A DNA stretch of 64,000 nt from Globisporangium splendens (lineage: Eukaryota; Oomycota; Peronosporomycetes; Pythiales; Pythiaceae). Shown here piece by piece: positions 53,713 through 64,000 of the stretch (positions are counted from its first letter, which is position 1; every line of letters begins with the position of its first letter). The DNA is taken from NCBI GenBank assembly GCA_006386115.1, contig VFIW01000134.1, forward strand, positions 1 to 64,000, written 5' to 3'. The notes under the pieces were generated by a model. It was not told the DNA's origin. It did no database searches and saw nothing but the letters and a program-made list of their open reading frames with translations. The position numbers and the translations under genes were made by a program.

Positions 53713-56146
53713 GATTGGAGAGGACAACGGGGCACACAGAGGAGAGACTGTTTACAGGGAGGACGGAGGAAGTACAAAACGTCTAATGTATTCGCACGCG
53801 TCGGTCGAAGGACGGAGTGAGGGACGGCGAATGAGAAATGCGCGACTGAATGACTGACTTGCGGGCACCCAGAAGGAAATTTCGAAATGGGAAAAGGCTG
53901 GGCGTGCGCGCACTCGCTCGGCATGGCCCAAGTCTGACAACCTTTACGCCCCAGACATCCAGTGCAAGGGAGCGCCTCTTTTCTTTCCCATCCCTCATCC
54001 ATCCGCCACTTTCACAACTCGACACGTACGTGCCAGAAAAAGGCTCGCATGGCGTCGTCCAAACCAAGCCAAGCTCGACGAATGACAGTGTCACAACGAC
54101 AAGCGCAAGCTCACTGACTCTATTTGGTGCACGTGTGAGTCAAAGCCAACAAGAGCTCTCTGTCGACCAATCTAACGCAACAGATGGTGACAAGGCAAGG
54201 GATTGCATTACCCTTCATTGCAACGAACACTAGCTCCACCAAACCTTCGAAGACGTAAAGGCAACTCCAGACAGTGCAGATTCAAAAAGGACACTTTGGA
54301 CGAATCCTCCAGATCCATTTGGGAAAAAGAACTCGCCATAGAGAAATCAAATGGTTTGTTCAATGATGCTGTGCAAAATATGAACAATAATACGCAATCG
54401 CTGGCGTTCCTTCTTGTCCAGTTTACAACGTGACGACACTCCGCCTCACACAGGGCCACAAACAGGGCAAACTGGACGCTTCCCACTCTGCTGCAAGGAA
54501 ACTCAGGGAAACGCATTTCACAGCGACTGCTCGTCGTTGTACCATTGCATCTTGAGCATGTCTCGTTTCTGTCGCAAGTCGGTGCGACTGCAAAGCAAGT
54601 TATACAGGTACACACCATACAAACGTCAAGCTCCATCTCGAAAAGGTCCGATCGAGTCTCACAGGCTCAAAGTTCACAAAAGATGACACACTTTTGCCAC
54701 AACTGCCCAGCGTTCGAACATTCCTTCAAATCCACACACACACTCGGATGCTTCACCTCTTCAAGCGCATTCACAGATTCACGCACGACTGTATCCAAAC
54801 ATCACCCCCTCCTGTAATTTAGACAAAGTTGAATTTTACACACGATATCGCAAGCCGATCGCGAATGCACGACCACCAGCGATGATTAATCTCGCGGTGG
54901 ATTTTTTTGGCAGGCTTTGCCGCCAATGGTACAGTCCACTCGACACACAAACATAGAGTGTGCTGACATTGAAGGCACGCACACCGCCACAACGCAATGA
55001 CATCGACCATTTTCTATTCGAGAAGCAGGCGACTGGCGCTCTAAAGTTCGGTGGAGCAGTTTTTGGAATTGACAGTGTCGACTGGCGCTCCGAACGTTCC
55101 ATGCCAGACTGGCACAGTGCAATTGTTTCCTGGCTTCTTCTGTACAGAATCATAATTTCCATCTGAAGTTGATTTTCACAGGTGCTATTGTCGCATTTTG
55201 GCTGCTTTTCGCTGCCATGCGCTTGTCCGCATGTTGCAGGCGACATGTTTCCAGATGCCTGCCGCTCTTCGCCTGCCATGCCAGACGAGCACAGTGATCC
55301 CTGATTTTCAACCCATGATCGCGCCTCCAAGTCCCCATCATGGCGTTCTGATCCGCCTGTGCGGATTTGAATAACTGCAGGCGAAATCTTGACCTATCGT
55401 AAAGACTCCATACCGTTTGTATAACAGTCGTCATTGATCCAGCTGACTCTTTTCTCTCCCGCCAACTCAAAACTGGACACTTTGGTCCAGTGTGCGGACA
55501 GCTCTGCCCAAATGGGCGACGATATGCCACGAACCTCCAGCGTGTATGCAACCGCGAATAAGCATCGCGCGCTGCGATTGTGCACATTCATACACGCAGT
55601 CCCCAGCGTAGATCTAAACACGTCTAATGCTTTCTAGGGAGTTGGACCAAACGCGCACGACGTTGGCTTTTCGTGGTCCGTCTTGTTTGGATCAAACGGA
55701 CACTCCACTTGGTTATCTGTTACCATCTGGTTGATCTTGCCACTGGCCTCAGCAGCTCATCGGCTCCGGATCCATGCTGGAATCAGGTCCACTCATCCAG
55801 GCTGAGCCTGAGCCGAATGCTGATACCAATACATGGCTACATGTTGGAGCTTCTGGGGTGGATGTTTCAGGATTGATGCGCTATGATGTTAGTTGAAAAG
55901 CGCGTTTTCGCGCCCTGCACGATCCCATTCGAGTTGGATTGTGCATGAGCGTCCATTCCACTTTCACTAATCCGTCCCCACCGATACAGTGGTGGTCCAG
56001 TCCCCCAGCGTCGCAGATGTGAGATGATGGATGCAGTGACTGAAAAGCACCGACTCGACAAAACGGAAAATACAGCATCGCGTAATTCGTAAATGACTCA
56101 TAATTTATTTAAACTTTAGACATCTCTCAGTGGTTAACATGGCGAA
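53713..56146. other. 2.4 kb without a reliable gene
   Basis: Upstream region of the TPAP gene followed by sequence with several overlapping frames of 60-160 codons on both strands (for example 54836-55330 - and 55673-55876 +). None shows a domain or initiator. A stretch near 55.64-55.80 kb has a codon-like look but no start. I call nothing here. Confidence 0.45.
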
Positions 56147-57296
56147 CTACGCAGCTGTTGCAAGTGGACGGGCAGACGCGAAAACGGTCGCGTCCAGTTT
56201 GAGGTGGCGGTCCATTTGACGCACCACGCGAGCCGCGTGCCAGAAGGTCACGTGCTGATCGTCTTCTACTGATCCAGCGATGTGGAAGCGTGCACGCATC
56301 CGCGCGCGCGTCGATACCAGGCGTCGAGCTTTCCAAAGCGTCAGTCCCAACTGCACAGCGATCATCATGAACGCGACGACAAGACGAGTCGCTTCTTCGA
56401 CGCCGAGCACGCTTCCAAAGACACCGAGTATGAACCAGGTCCAGAATGCAAGCGCGCTGCAGACTGACGTGAGCAAGAGGAGCGTGTAGGACGAACGGTA
56501 CGACGCAACCCCCAAGCGGCTCTCAATCTGAGCGAGTACACGGAAATGCCAAGTGTACCGGAGGTCCACGGGGCTTCCACACGAATCCTCAGGGCTCTTC
56601 AGTGGTGTGGACCACTCGTACAACTGGATCCCATCGGCGTCCACGGCAAACGCCCCCGTTGGCGTCATTGGGACCGCGACGTAGGCGTCGCCCAGCGTCT
56701 TGGCTTGGTCCATTCTGCTTGGGAAGACCGTGATCGCAGTGGGGAGGAAATTGGAGAATGAGGTCAAGCCAGCCGTGAACCAAGATTCCAACCTTGCTAT
56801 ATTTCAGAAGATGTCGCATGTGTGGTTTTTAAACTTGTGGGTGCATTACACCATGGTGGTCAGGTTGTACCCACAATGCCAAGAGCTCACTTGGATCTTT
56901 TGTTGGGTCTTTGGCAAGCGCGTGCTGTTCGCATCGATGGCGCCAACGCCGAAATTTTGGAGAAGGCAGGTAGAATGTTCCTGTGGTGCCCAACCAGATC
57001 GTGGCGCACTCGGAAGCGAAAAAAGTTGCAACTCGCTCAAATGCGGAAGGTGTCCGCGTGCGATGGACGAATGGCATGGAGGAAGGATCGCAAAAAGATC
57101 GCAAGTCCGCAGTCCGATAATCAGCAAAGAAGAATTGGGATATTGATGCACGAAACCCGACTAGAGAGCTAATTTGGTCAAGTGTATTGCCGCACCATTG
57201 GGTATCTGTTGCAGTGGACTGAGTCAACCTGATATCGAACCTTGATCAACTCTCTCGCCAAAATACGAAACCCACAAGCGCCAAGAAAATGAGCAT
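56147..57296 (-). CDS. three-exon multi-pass membrane protein, unknown function
   Basis: Exons at 57251-57296, 56891-57205 and 56147-56796 join in frame to 336 codons. Intron 1 is 45 bp (donor GTTGAT, acceptor AACAG). Intron 2 is 94 bp (donor GTGAGC, acceptor ATATAG). The start gives a hydrophobic signal anchor (MLIFLALVGFVFW). A middle soluble region has several Cys and aromatic residues. Two adjacent transmembrane helices lie near the C-terminus (YTLLLLTSVCSALAFWTWFI and LVVAFMMIAVQLGLTLW), with a basic cytosolic tail. I do not recognise the family. The last exon is firm; exon 1 and the short first intron are inference. Confidence 0.55.
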
Positions 57297-57998
57297 GGCT
57301 AGCACTCTGGCGGTTGGTGTTTGGCTCGCATTGAGAGCACCTCCACATTGTTACGAGCCCATTGCCGACTGTGTATGCTGGATACGGACAAAAGAACACC
57401 AACTTTGTGTCGAATCTTGCGTTCTTGCTCATCATGGTCACTTGGAGGGTAATGCGTCGAGGAGCGCTCGCACGAGCTACACCAAATTTCTTGTAATGGT
57501 TCGCAAATACGAGTCTTCAGCACTCACGCATTCGTTGCGCCGAGCATCCACCCGACCGAGTCATTACCCTGTAGAGTTCTGCGCCAAAAAATGTTTTGTC
57601 GTCTTTGTGGGGTAGTATAAAGACTTGTGCTGGACTTTTTACTAGGCGAAACACCAAACTCCGAGTTGGAGCTCTGTGCTTTCTCTCAATAGCTCATGTT
57701 GGCACAACGGCGCAGCATGGCGTTTCGCGTACGGGGCTTCCTTCAAAAGCAGGCACAGAAGAACTTGCTTTGGTCGCATCGACTTAGCTTTCGGACCTAT
57801 CTCGAGTCCTTGTTGCTGTACGAACGACTTCGAGTCATTTCAATCGAGCTCTCAACCAATTTCTGTGCCGCTGATGGCGCTTTGCACCTTCCTGTTCAGT
57901 GCCTGTTTCTCTGACGCATGCTGATCAACACAACTGTTTTGCTGTGCGCTTCTCATTCTCCCCTTTGCTTCACGTTACTTCAACCCACAGAACTCACC
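57297..57998. other. intergenic, nothing recognised
   Basis: Region between the membrane protein gene and the LINE. Only chance-like short frames. Confidence 0.5.
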
Positions 57999-58013
57999 GA
58001 CTCAACCTCAGTC
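57999..58013 (+). repeat. target-site duplication, 5' copy
   Basis: GACTCAACCTCAGTC, repeated exactly at 60664-60678, directly flanks the LINE. Confidence 0.75.
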
Positions 58014-60663
58014 AAAACTCACTCTGTCGCCCAACGCGCAGCAATTGCCAGTGCCGTCATCACACCCAAAGTGCTTTACGTGGCCAGGCACTCCTGGCTA
58101 TCTACGGCTATTGTCAATCAGCTGCACGACCTAGTGAAACAATTTGTCTGGGGCTCAAGGAATGGTAAGCCTGCGAAACCGTGGATGAAGGAAGAACAAG
58201 CCGAACTCAAAAAATGAATGGAGGCTTGTCGGTACCCAACATCAGAACTGAGCTGATGACGATGAGTGCCACAGCAGTCTCCAAATGGGCAATCACTACC
58301 TCTCACATCGATCAGGTCATCGGGGAAATCTTGCTGCACAACACAAGGGCTTCTTCGACGTACATCACGCCACTCGATGCAATTCCAAGGCGGCCACTCC
58401 AGCTTCGTGAAAACATGTGGACAACTGGCGCAGCATTATGTGCGTCGCTCCATTCTCGACCCTATGAGCCCAGAGAGCGTGATAATGTACGTTGGTGTTA
58501 CGAGCACTTCAAGTCGACAATTGTGCAGACTCAATGGGACGGCGATGTGTTCCAGATCGACCTCAGCTCTAAAATGTCTTACAGGCTTCCAGGTATCATC
58601 GCTGAAGGACGAAAGCTACGTGGGACATTCTGTGCAGAATGGCTGCCGTACATGACCTCGACTGCAGATGGGTGGCTTCTTGATTCCAACGGCTCCCCTT
58701 ACAAGCTTGCTCACTCGCCATTACCAGTTGGAACAGCACAACTGGGTGACATACTTCGATGGGAGTGGATAAGACCAGGAGTGCTTAACCTCATACCAAC
58801 ATGTGGAATCTCCGGATTCTCCCGGCCGTCTATTCGAGCGCTCGAGCGGTTATGTGCTACGTTGGTATCCAACTTCCCACAGCTCCTGTATCGACCACAG
58901 CAAACAAATGTGCTTCGGCTGTACAACGGGCAACGTCATTACAACCACGAATGGCATCTGCACACCAGCAAAGCAACTCTGACCCACGTCGACACGACCC
59001 TAGTCAAAGCTACGCATACAGTTCACTCCGCAATGGACTGTGACATCATGGCAACAAGAGACTTGAACGGGGAGAAGGTGTCGTTCCATGCACATCCACG
59101 TTTCACAAGAATCGTGCAACTATGGGGTGGCAACGGACGATATAATACGACCAGATCTTTCTATCGGCACCAAGCTGCAGCAACGAGGACACAAATTGGC
59201 AAAGATACTCGAGATGCAGCAGTCAACAAAGCTGTCCAAACAGCAGGATCTCTGTGGCCAGGACTGCAATTAATCCAGTGGAGCGAATTACACAACATCC
59301 CAGGGATTACTGTTTATACGGCTCAGACTCTTCTCCGGCTGAAAGCCAACCGACTCTCCATGTGGAACTAGGAGAAAGCTGATCTATCCTGCTCGAATCC
59401 CGAATGCTCCAAAGTTGTCCAATCTTCTGTTCAACATCTACTCTGGGAGTGTCCGAAAGCCAAACTCGTGTGGAACTACTTTTATGCGCTATGGGCGAAG
59501 ATCGGAATCACTCCTGGTCACGACCCCGCAATCTGGATCTTCAGTCTGGATCTACCACATACTCCAACGTATGCATGGACCACGATCAAGAGACACATTA
59601 TCGGACACAAGTGCTCCAATGAACATCTCCAAGATCACCTCTATTCCGTCGCACACATGCTGTGGCGATATATGAGCGCGACGCTCATACATGCCATTTG
59701 GTGTGCGCATCTGCGACGCATGGATTCGGATCCAATCGAATCGACTGCTGAGATGGCGATCATGATGGCCAGATTAGAGGCAGGAATGCGAAACCTCACA
59801 CGACTCGCTGAAGCGCAAGCTGGAGACTCTGACGGTCACACGGTTGCGGCAGTTCTCAAGATCTATGTCGACTGCTTTCTCAGCCAAACCGACGCCATCC
59901 CCTTGACTCCAAATGATACTCGCGGCGTTTACCTGTTATTTTTCGATGGTGGATCACGCGACAATCCAGGACCTGGAGGGACTGGATCCATTATCGTGCG
60001 TGTCCATAACGACTCGCACACAGCCAGTTTAATTTGGGCTGCGAGCATGGCGTATAGCAGGAAGGACACGACCAACAACTTTGCCGAGTACTGGGGTCTC
60101 ATACACGGACTCCGAGAAGCCCAGCGCAGTCACTTCGAACCGTTGTACGTGATTGGAGACAGTGCACTCATTATCTCCCAACAGCGAATGCATCGGTCCC
60201 CTCGACAGCACCGATTGGCACGTTTATACCAGACAAGTCGACGACTCGCGGATTGCATCGACATCCGAGGATGGTACCATCACTACCGTGCTTTCAACAA
60301 GATGGCGGACTCAGCCGCCAACCTAGCCATGGACACCAGAACCTCAACGCAGGTTCACTTCCCAACTCAAATAGCTGCTTTCAACAATCTCACCCAGGAT
60401 CTTGACAACGACGTCATGCATTGGCTTATGAGAAGTTCGGAAGACCCAAGGTCATTGGACAACACAAGGCAGCCTCACATAGGACCAAGAGAACATGCCA
60501 TCATGGTCAAAGATTATTTAGCATTCAGAAGTGATCTATTGCAATCCGCGCTGTAGACACATTTACACTCCTAGATGAAATTCGCAATGGAGATTAGTTA
60601 GGAGAATGGATATTGTAGGTCACGAAGATGAACCTAAATATACCTCACCTTATAAAGAATAAA
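58014..60663 (+). mobile_element. 5'-truncated non-LTR retrotransposon (LINE) with RNase H
   Basis: A 2,650-bp insertion bounded by a perfect 15-bp direct repeat and ending in an A-rich AAAGAATAAA tail, as expected for target-primed reverse transcription. It encodes only the end of the reverse transcriptase (VAQRAAIASAVITPKVLYVA, LVKQFVWG), a linker domain, a Cys/His knot near HLLWECPKA and an RNase H domain. The endonuclease and RT core are missing through 5' truncation. Confidence 0.85.
58021..60556 (+). pseudogene. LINE ORF fragment: RT C-terminus plus RNase H
   Basis: The coding remnant of the element. After KPWMKEEQAELKK a 1-nt shift in an A6 run (about 58,212) moves it to the frame that continues to 60556. 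That frame is broken by TAG at 59369-59371, just before the zinc-binding segment. The RNase H domain at about 59.93-60.34 kb has its acidic residues in place: FFDGGSRDNPGPGG, NNFAEYWGL, VIGDSALI, NKMADSAANLA. No full-length protein can be made, so the copy is dead in cis. Confidence 0.8.
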
Positions 60664-60678
60664 GACTCAACCTCAGTC
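60664..60678 (+). repeat. target-site duplication, 3' copy
   Basis: Identical to 57999-58013. Confidence 0.75.
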
Positions 60679-60771
60679 GCTCAAGGACTCTTGTGGTCTT
60701 TCTCCGGTATCATCACAAGTCCATTATGAGTATAGATATCTAGCTACTTTACAAGTCCTTCTTGTCTACTT

Positions 60772-62711
60772 TTACACATCAAGACAAACGCTTTTCCGCC
60801 ATGAGACCTGCCGCAGAAGCCCCAGTTCCACATCGCCACTGGTCTCATCTGCATCTTTGTAGTCCAGTTCGACATCCGTGTCCCTGCGCCGTGGCGAAAC
60901 TCGCATCACGACTTCCAGAAGCTCGTCCTCCGCTGAGAATGCGTTATTCTCATTGACGCGCAGGATAGAAGGCAAGCTCTCGCCTGACTTGGGCTCGCTC
61001 GCCTTGGCTCCACTCGTCGCGATCATCGTCCAGAGCAAGGCACTCGCGAGGAACAGCAGCATCACGCCCGCGGAAAAGTATATCCGCGTCCAGAACAGGA
61101 GCTCAGTGTTTAGGCTGTCCGAGATAAAGTCTGCGTGGAACTGCAGCTTCGGATTGCGACCGCCGAGGCATGCGGCATTGTCCACGCACGCAAACCCAAT
61201 CTGTCGTGTCTCGACGTCAAAGACCGTGTAATACGCCCGCATGAAGATCGCTCCGAGCACAATCACGTCTTCAGCTGGTGGTTTGCTCTTGCGTTTGCTG
61301 TCATCGTGGCCTGAGCCGCCAAACAGCACGTGCTGGTCGATTTGGGGCATACAGAGGTCGCCATCGCATCGAACATAGTCGAGACCCTGGAGAAGAAATG
61401 TCCGCTTCTCCTTGGTCCCAGCACTGCCAAACGTGAACGAGAGTGGCGGAAACATGTCGGGCCGGCAAGCCGTACAGGCGAATCCGCTGATCGAGTACTC
61501 GTTTTGGTGCATCTGAAACCCAAAGCTCCGCTGGAGATGCCGCTGAATCATCTGCATCGTGCGGTTGAACACTCGCGTTGGAAACAGCAGCAGCGACGTG
61601 CCCGAGTCCACGATCGTGACGGCGTCTCTGGATACGATGACACCATTACTATTCTGCAATTCGTCGCTATGGTCGTGCTTCTTGCTGATCTTTGGCTTTC
61701 TCTCTATGTAATCCACGTCCACGCGGATGGCCAGCTCTGGCATACGAATCGCCCAGAATCCCTGTGCTTTTTTGTCGGGATACGGAATCACAGAGACGTG
61801 GTGCCATTGCACGCTTCCCTTTTCGCCAACCAGGGAGCTGTCGACGCCGCCTAGAATGAACTGCGAGGATGGCAAATGGCCTGGCAACGGGTTGATGTAC
61901 ACTGAGAATCGGGAAAGCAACGCATGGCCGTCCGAGTCTGTCGCAGTATCCATGTTGCTTGATGCAAAGAGACTGGGCGTCGTGATTAACGACAAGGACT
62001 CGAGTCCAAGTCCCACAATACCGTCGGCTTGGAAGCGCTGCAGCTTCTTTGATGTCGTATTGACTCGACCCATGCGCACATTGCGGAGCTGAAGGCGTCC
62101 ACCTCCCAGTGCAAGCGTTTCGCGCATAACCACCCCGCTTGCATTTCCACTCCCATACTCCAGCTGGAACGACTCGTTGATAGCTTCGTGTCTGCAATAA
62201 GCACCACTGCAGTGTCAGATATGTGTCAAACAGATACCTACAGCGGAAGAAGGTTAAGATTATGGCACGTACGAGCTGGACTCTGCCGTTCGATACCTGC
62301 GCTTGCCAGCACATACGTCACATGCGGCTTCTGGTAACCAAATATCACTGCATCGCATCAACAGGCGATTAGCTTTGCGAACCCAAAACAAACAAGACAA
62401 ACCAACTGCTCATACCTCGACCCAGTGTCAAAGATGACGTTGAACTCTTGCGGCGGCGTGCCGACGCTGATCTTGCCGTAAAATTGCATCTGGTCGAAGT
62501 TCTCGAGCGGAATGCGCAACAGAGCTGGCGCTGGATGTGCTTTCCTAGACGACAACGAGGACGATGTAGACATCGTCAGGGAGGAACTGCTCGCACCTCG
62601 CATAGCGTCCTCGACGCCCGCACGGCCTCCATAGGCGACCAAGATCTGCGTCGCAATCGCTAGCACCAGCATCCAAGCCATTGCAGCGAGACGACCGCCA
62701 TTGAACCCCAT
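60772..62711 (-). CDS. membrane-anchored pepsin-like aspartic protease 2 (three exons)
   Basis: Exons at 62416-62711, 62273-62347 and 60772-62191 give 596 codons. Intron 1 is 68 bp (GTATGA...GCAG) and intron 2 is 81 bp (GTACGT...TTGCAG). Splicing rebuilds the catalytic motif IFDTGSSDIWLPEAACDVCAG across intron 1. Across intron 2 it restores exactly the residue spacing seen in protease 1 between CxxC and YGSG. The second catalytic motif is TIVDSGTSLLLFP. A signal anchor (AAMAWMLVLAIATQILVAYG) starts the protein, with ATG at 62711. A C-terminal helix (FSAGVMLLFLASALLW) anchors it, followed by an acidic cytosolic tail of about 90 residues. Paralogue of 18302-19990, A1 family; substrate unknown. 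Confidence 0.9.
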
Positions 62712-63779
62712 CTCAGACAGCACTCAGAGCCGCAGAATGCAGCGGGGAGGACGGGAAGCCCGCGTCTCCACCGAGAGCGGCAGATGCAGGGTCCACAGTG
62801 TTTGCTGCAGTGGCGCATGCGAGCGCGAGTCGAGGAACATGCGCAGACAATGGCAGGTGGTAAGGGGAGGAGACCACATCCATCACATGGTTGAACGTTT
62901 GAGGAAGAAGAGGAGGAACTCCCGACCCAGTAGGTACGTAGTGGACGGACGAGACAAATCCAGCGTGAGATATCTGAGCAGTGCTGCTTCTTTCAGTACA
63001 TTAGGTACTGATGCAGCATGACAAATTCAAGGCAGTTAGGAATTACCGCCTCGTTCATACTTAATTATGTGCAAAAAGCAGAAGCGCCGACTCTTTCGAC
63101 CAGCATTCCGTATCTGGATACTGAACCCAAGTCGTCACGACGTGAGGACGACAGCGGACGAACGAGCGGACGAGAGCTCCATAGAAAAGGGATGAACCAG
63201 CATCTAAACACGTGCGCCACTGCTCTGCTCAACTGCAAGCGCACGTTCCAACGAGCCACAACGGGTTGATGAGGGGCTCGCAGTGAAGCGACCTGGAGTG
63301 ATGGAAGCGAACCACTCGGCTCGTCTCTTGAGATGTTGAGGCAACTGTGCCACAGCTGCCTGTGGTGCATTTTTAGCCACTCGCAGCCAGAGTGGACCGT
63401 CTCCTTTCTTTCTCTTGAAGTGATGCATCTCTCTTGCAGTTTTCTGGTCGTTTTCGGTCTGTGCAAGCTCCGATTGACCTTTCTAGAGCTGCTCCTTGAA
63501 CGCTCCAAGAAACAAAGTTTCGCGAAAGCTCCAGGACAGAGCAAGACTTCTTTGGTGCTCAAGTTCCAGGTAGATCCCATCTCAACCTCACGAGTCAAGC
63601 GTAAACGGTCTAATCGCGGCAGCAGCTACGAAGCCAAGCTTGTGGTCATGTGAGTCGTCCAAGATTCATGCATCGACGTGGAACTGTGGGCTAGCGTCGG
63701 TTAAAGCAATCGAAATGACAGTGAAAGCACTTGAGCTAAATGGTTTTGTCGTACTCAATACTGTTTTGATCCGATCAAT
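62712..63779. other. intergenic, nothing recognised
   Basis: Upstream flank of protease 2. Frames on opposite strands overlap (63065-63598 - and 63333-63653 +) without domain or initiator. Confidence 0.45.
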
Positions 63780-64000
63780 CTACACATCGACGCAGAAGCT
63801 TTTCTGCCACACGATTCCAACCTGGCTGACTGCTTGGCCGCGTGGGGTCCAGTAAGACCAGTCGAACGTTCGAGCAGAATCCTCGTCAGAGCGTGGTTGT
63901 GCGCACGTGGATGTGGCGAGCACTATTCCGCCGTTTATCTTCAGTGAGTCGATGCTTTTCGATTGTATGCGGCTCGTTGTCGGCATTGTCGTAGCTCGAG
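63780..64000 (-). CDS. possible 3' end of a minus-strand gene (runs off window)
   Basis: The frame is open from the window edge to a stop at 63780 and reads INGGIVLATSTCAQP, then FDWSYWTPRGQAVSQVGIVW and a C-terminal KSFCVDV. The composition looks protein-like (aromatics, two Cys), but I do not recognise a family and most of the gene would lie outside the window. Confidence 0.35.
   Translation of the reverse strand, partial: RATTMPTTSRIQSKSIDSLKINGGIVLATSTCAQPRSDEDSARTFDWSYWTPRGQAVSQVGIVWQKSFCVDV

Noticed and set aside
55640..55805. Codon-like stretch rich in Trp/Leu near 55.7 kb
   Set aside because: No start, splice sites or recognised domain; too short to support a gene.
57178..57441. 87-codon minus-strand frame upstream of the membrane protein
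   Set aside because: Another frame gives a hydrophobic anchor and an in-frame splice to the next exon; this frame finds no phase-compatible splice.

Overview
The window looks like nuclear DNA of an oomycete, probably of the Pythium/Phytophthora side of the group; the genus cannot be fixed from the sequence. The evidence is: (i) several genes carry a sequence close to the oomycete initiator element (GCTCATTYYNCAWTTT) some 40-130 nt before the ATG; (ii) introns are few and short (45-94 bp) with GT...AG ends; (iii) the gene content fits, with membrane-anchored pepsin-like proteases, TPAP-rich secreted proteins, a SHIPPO-repeat protein of the kind found in flagellated cells, and a very large PA14/FN3 repeat protein.

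Layout. 1-6 kb: three tandem C2H2 zinc-finger genes with an almost identical four-finger block; the first is cut by the window edge and the second has a 1-nt frameshift near its end. 7.8-8.7 kb: a Nup98-like 'AMPAY' protein gene with a premature TGA. 9.8-10.7 kb: a divergent proteasome beta-5 gene. 11.1-13.35 kb and 21.02-23.4 kb: the two arms of an older inverted duplication, each with an intact AMPAY gene and an FG-motif gene (broken by TGA in the left arm). Between the arms lie three intact genes: a secreted purple-acid-type phosphatase, a coiled-coil/ZZ-finger protein and a membrane-anchored aspartic protease. 23.8-26.3 kb: a multi-exon SHIPPO (STPGR) protein gene.

26,394-37,062 is an almost perfect palindrome: two 5,263-bp arms around a 143-bp spacer, with only three mismatches noticed. 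Each arm holds one intact small secreted-protein gene and two paralogous Cys-rich secreted-protein genes. Both paralogues are broken (lost start codon, nonsense codon, frameshifts) by the same lesions in both arms. 37.4-48.7 kb: a huge PA14/FN3/immunoglobulin-like repeat gene on the minus strand, now a pseudogene with more than ten lesions. 49.4-53.7 kb: an intact 1,436-residue mucin-like TPAP-repeat secreted protein with 447-bp and 492-bp higher-order repeats. 53.7-56.1 kb: no reliable gene. 56.1-57.3 kb: a three-exon membrane protein gene. 58.0-60.7 kb: a 5'-truncated LINE (RT tail plus RNase H) with a 15-bp target-site duplication. 60.8-62.7 kb: a second membrane-anchored aspartic protease with two introns. 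The right edge may hold the 3' end of another minus-strand gene.

Themes. The window combines ordinary intact housekeeping and secretory genes with recent structural duplication (palindrome, inverted repeat, tandem zinc fingers, repeat expansion) and an unusual number of decayed reading frames. Many lesions are single-base indels, so consensus error must be ruled out, but several are clear substitutions (TGA, TAG, ATG to ACG). Some predicted proteins are secreted or cell-surface (two proteases, the phosphatase, the TPAP protein, the palindrome genes, the giant PA14 protein), which fits the fast-evolving surface and secretome regions of oomycete genomes.
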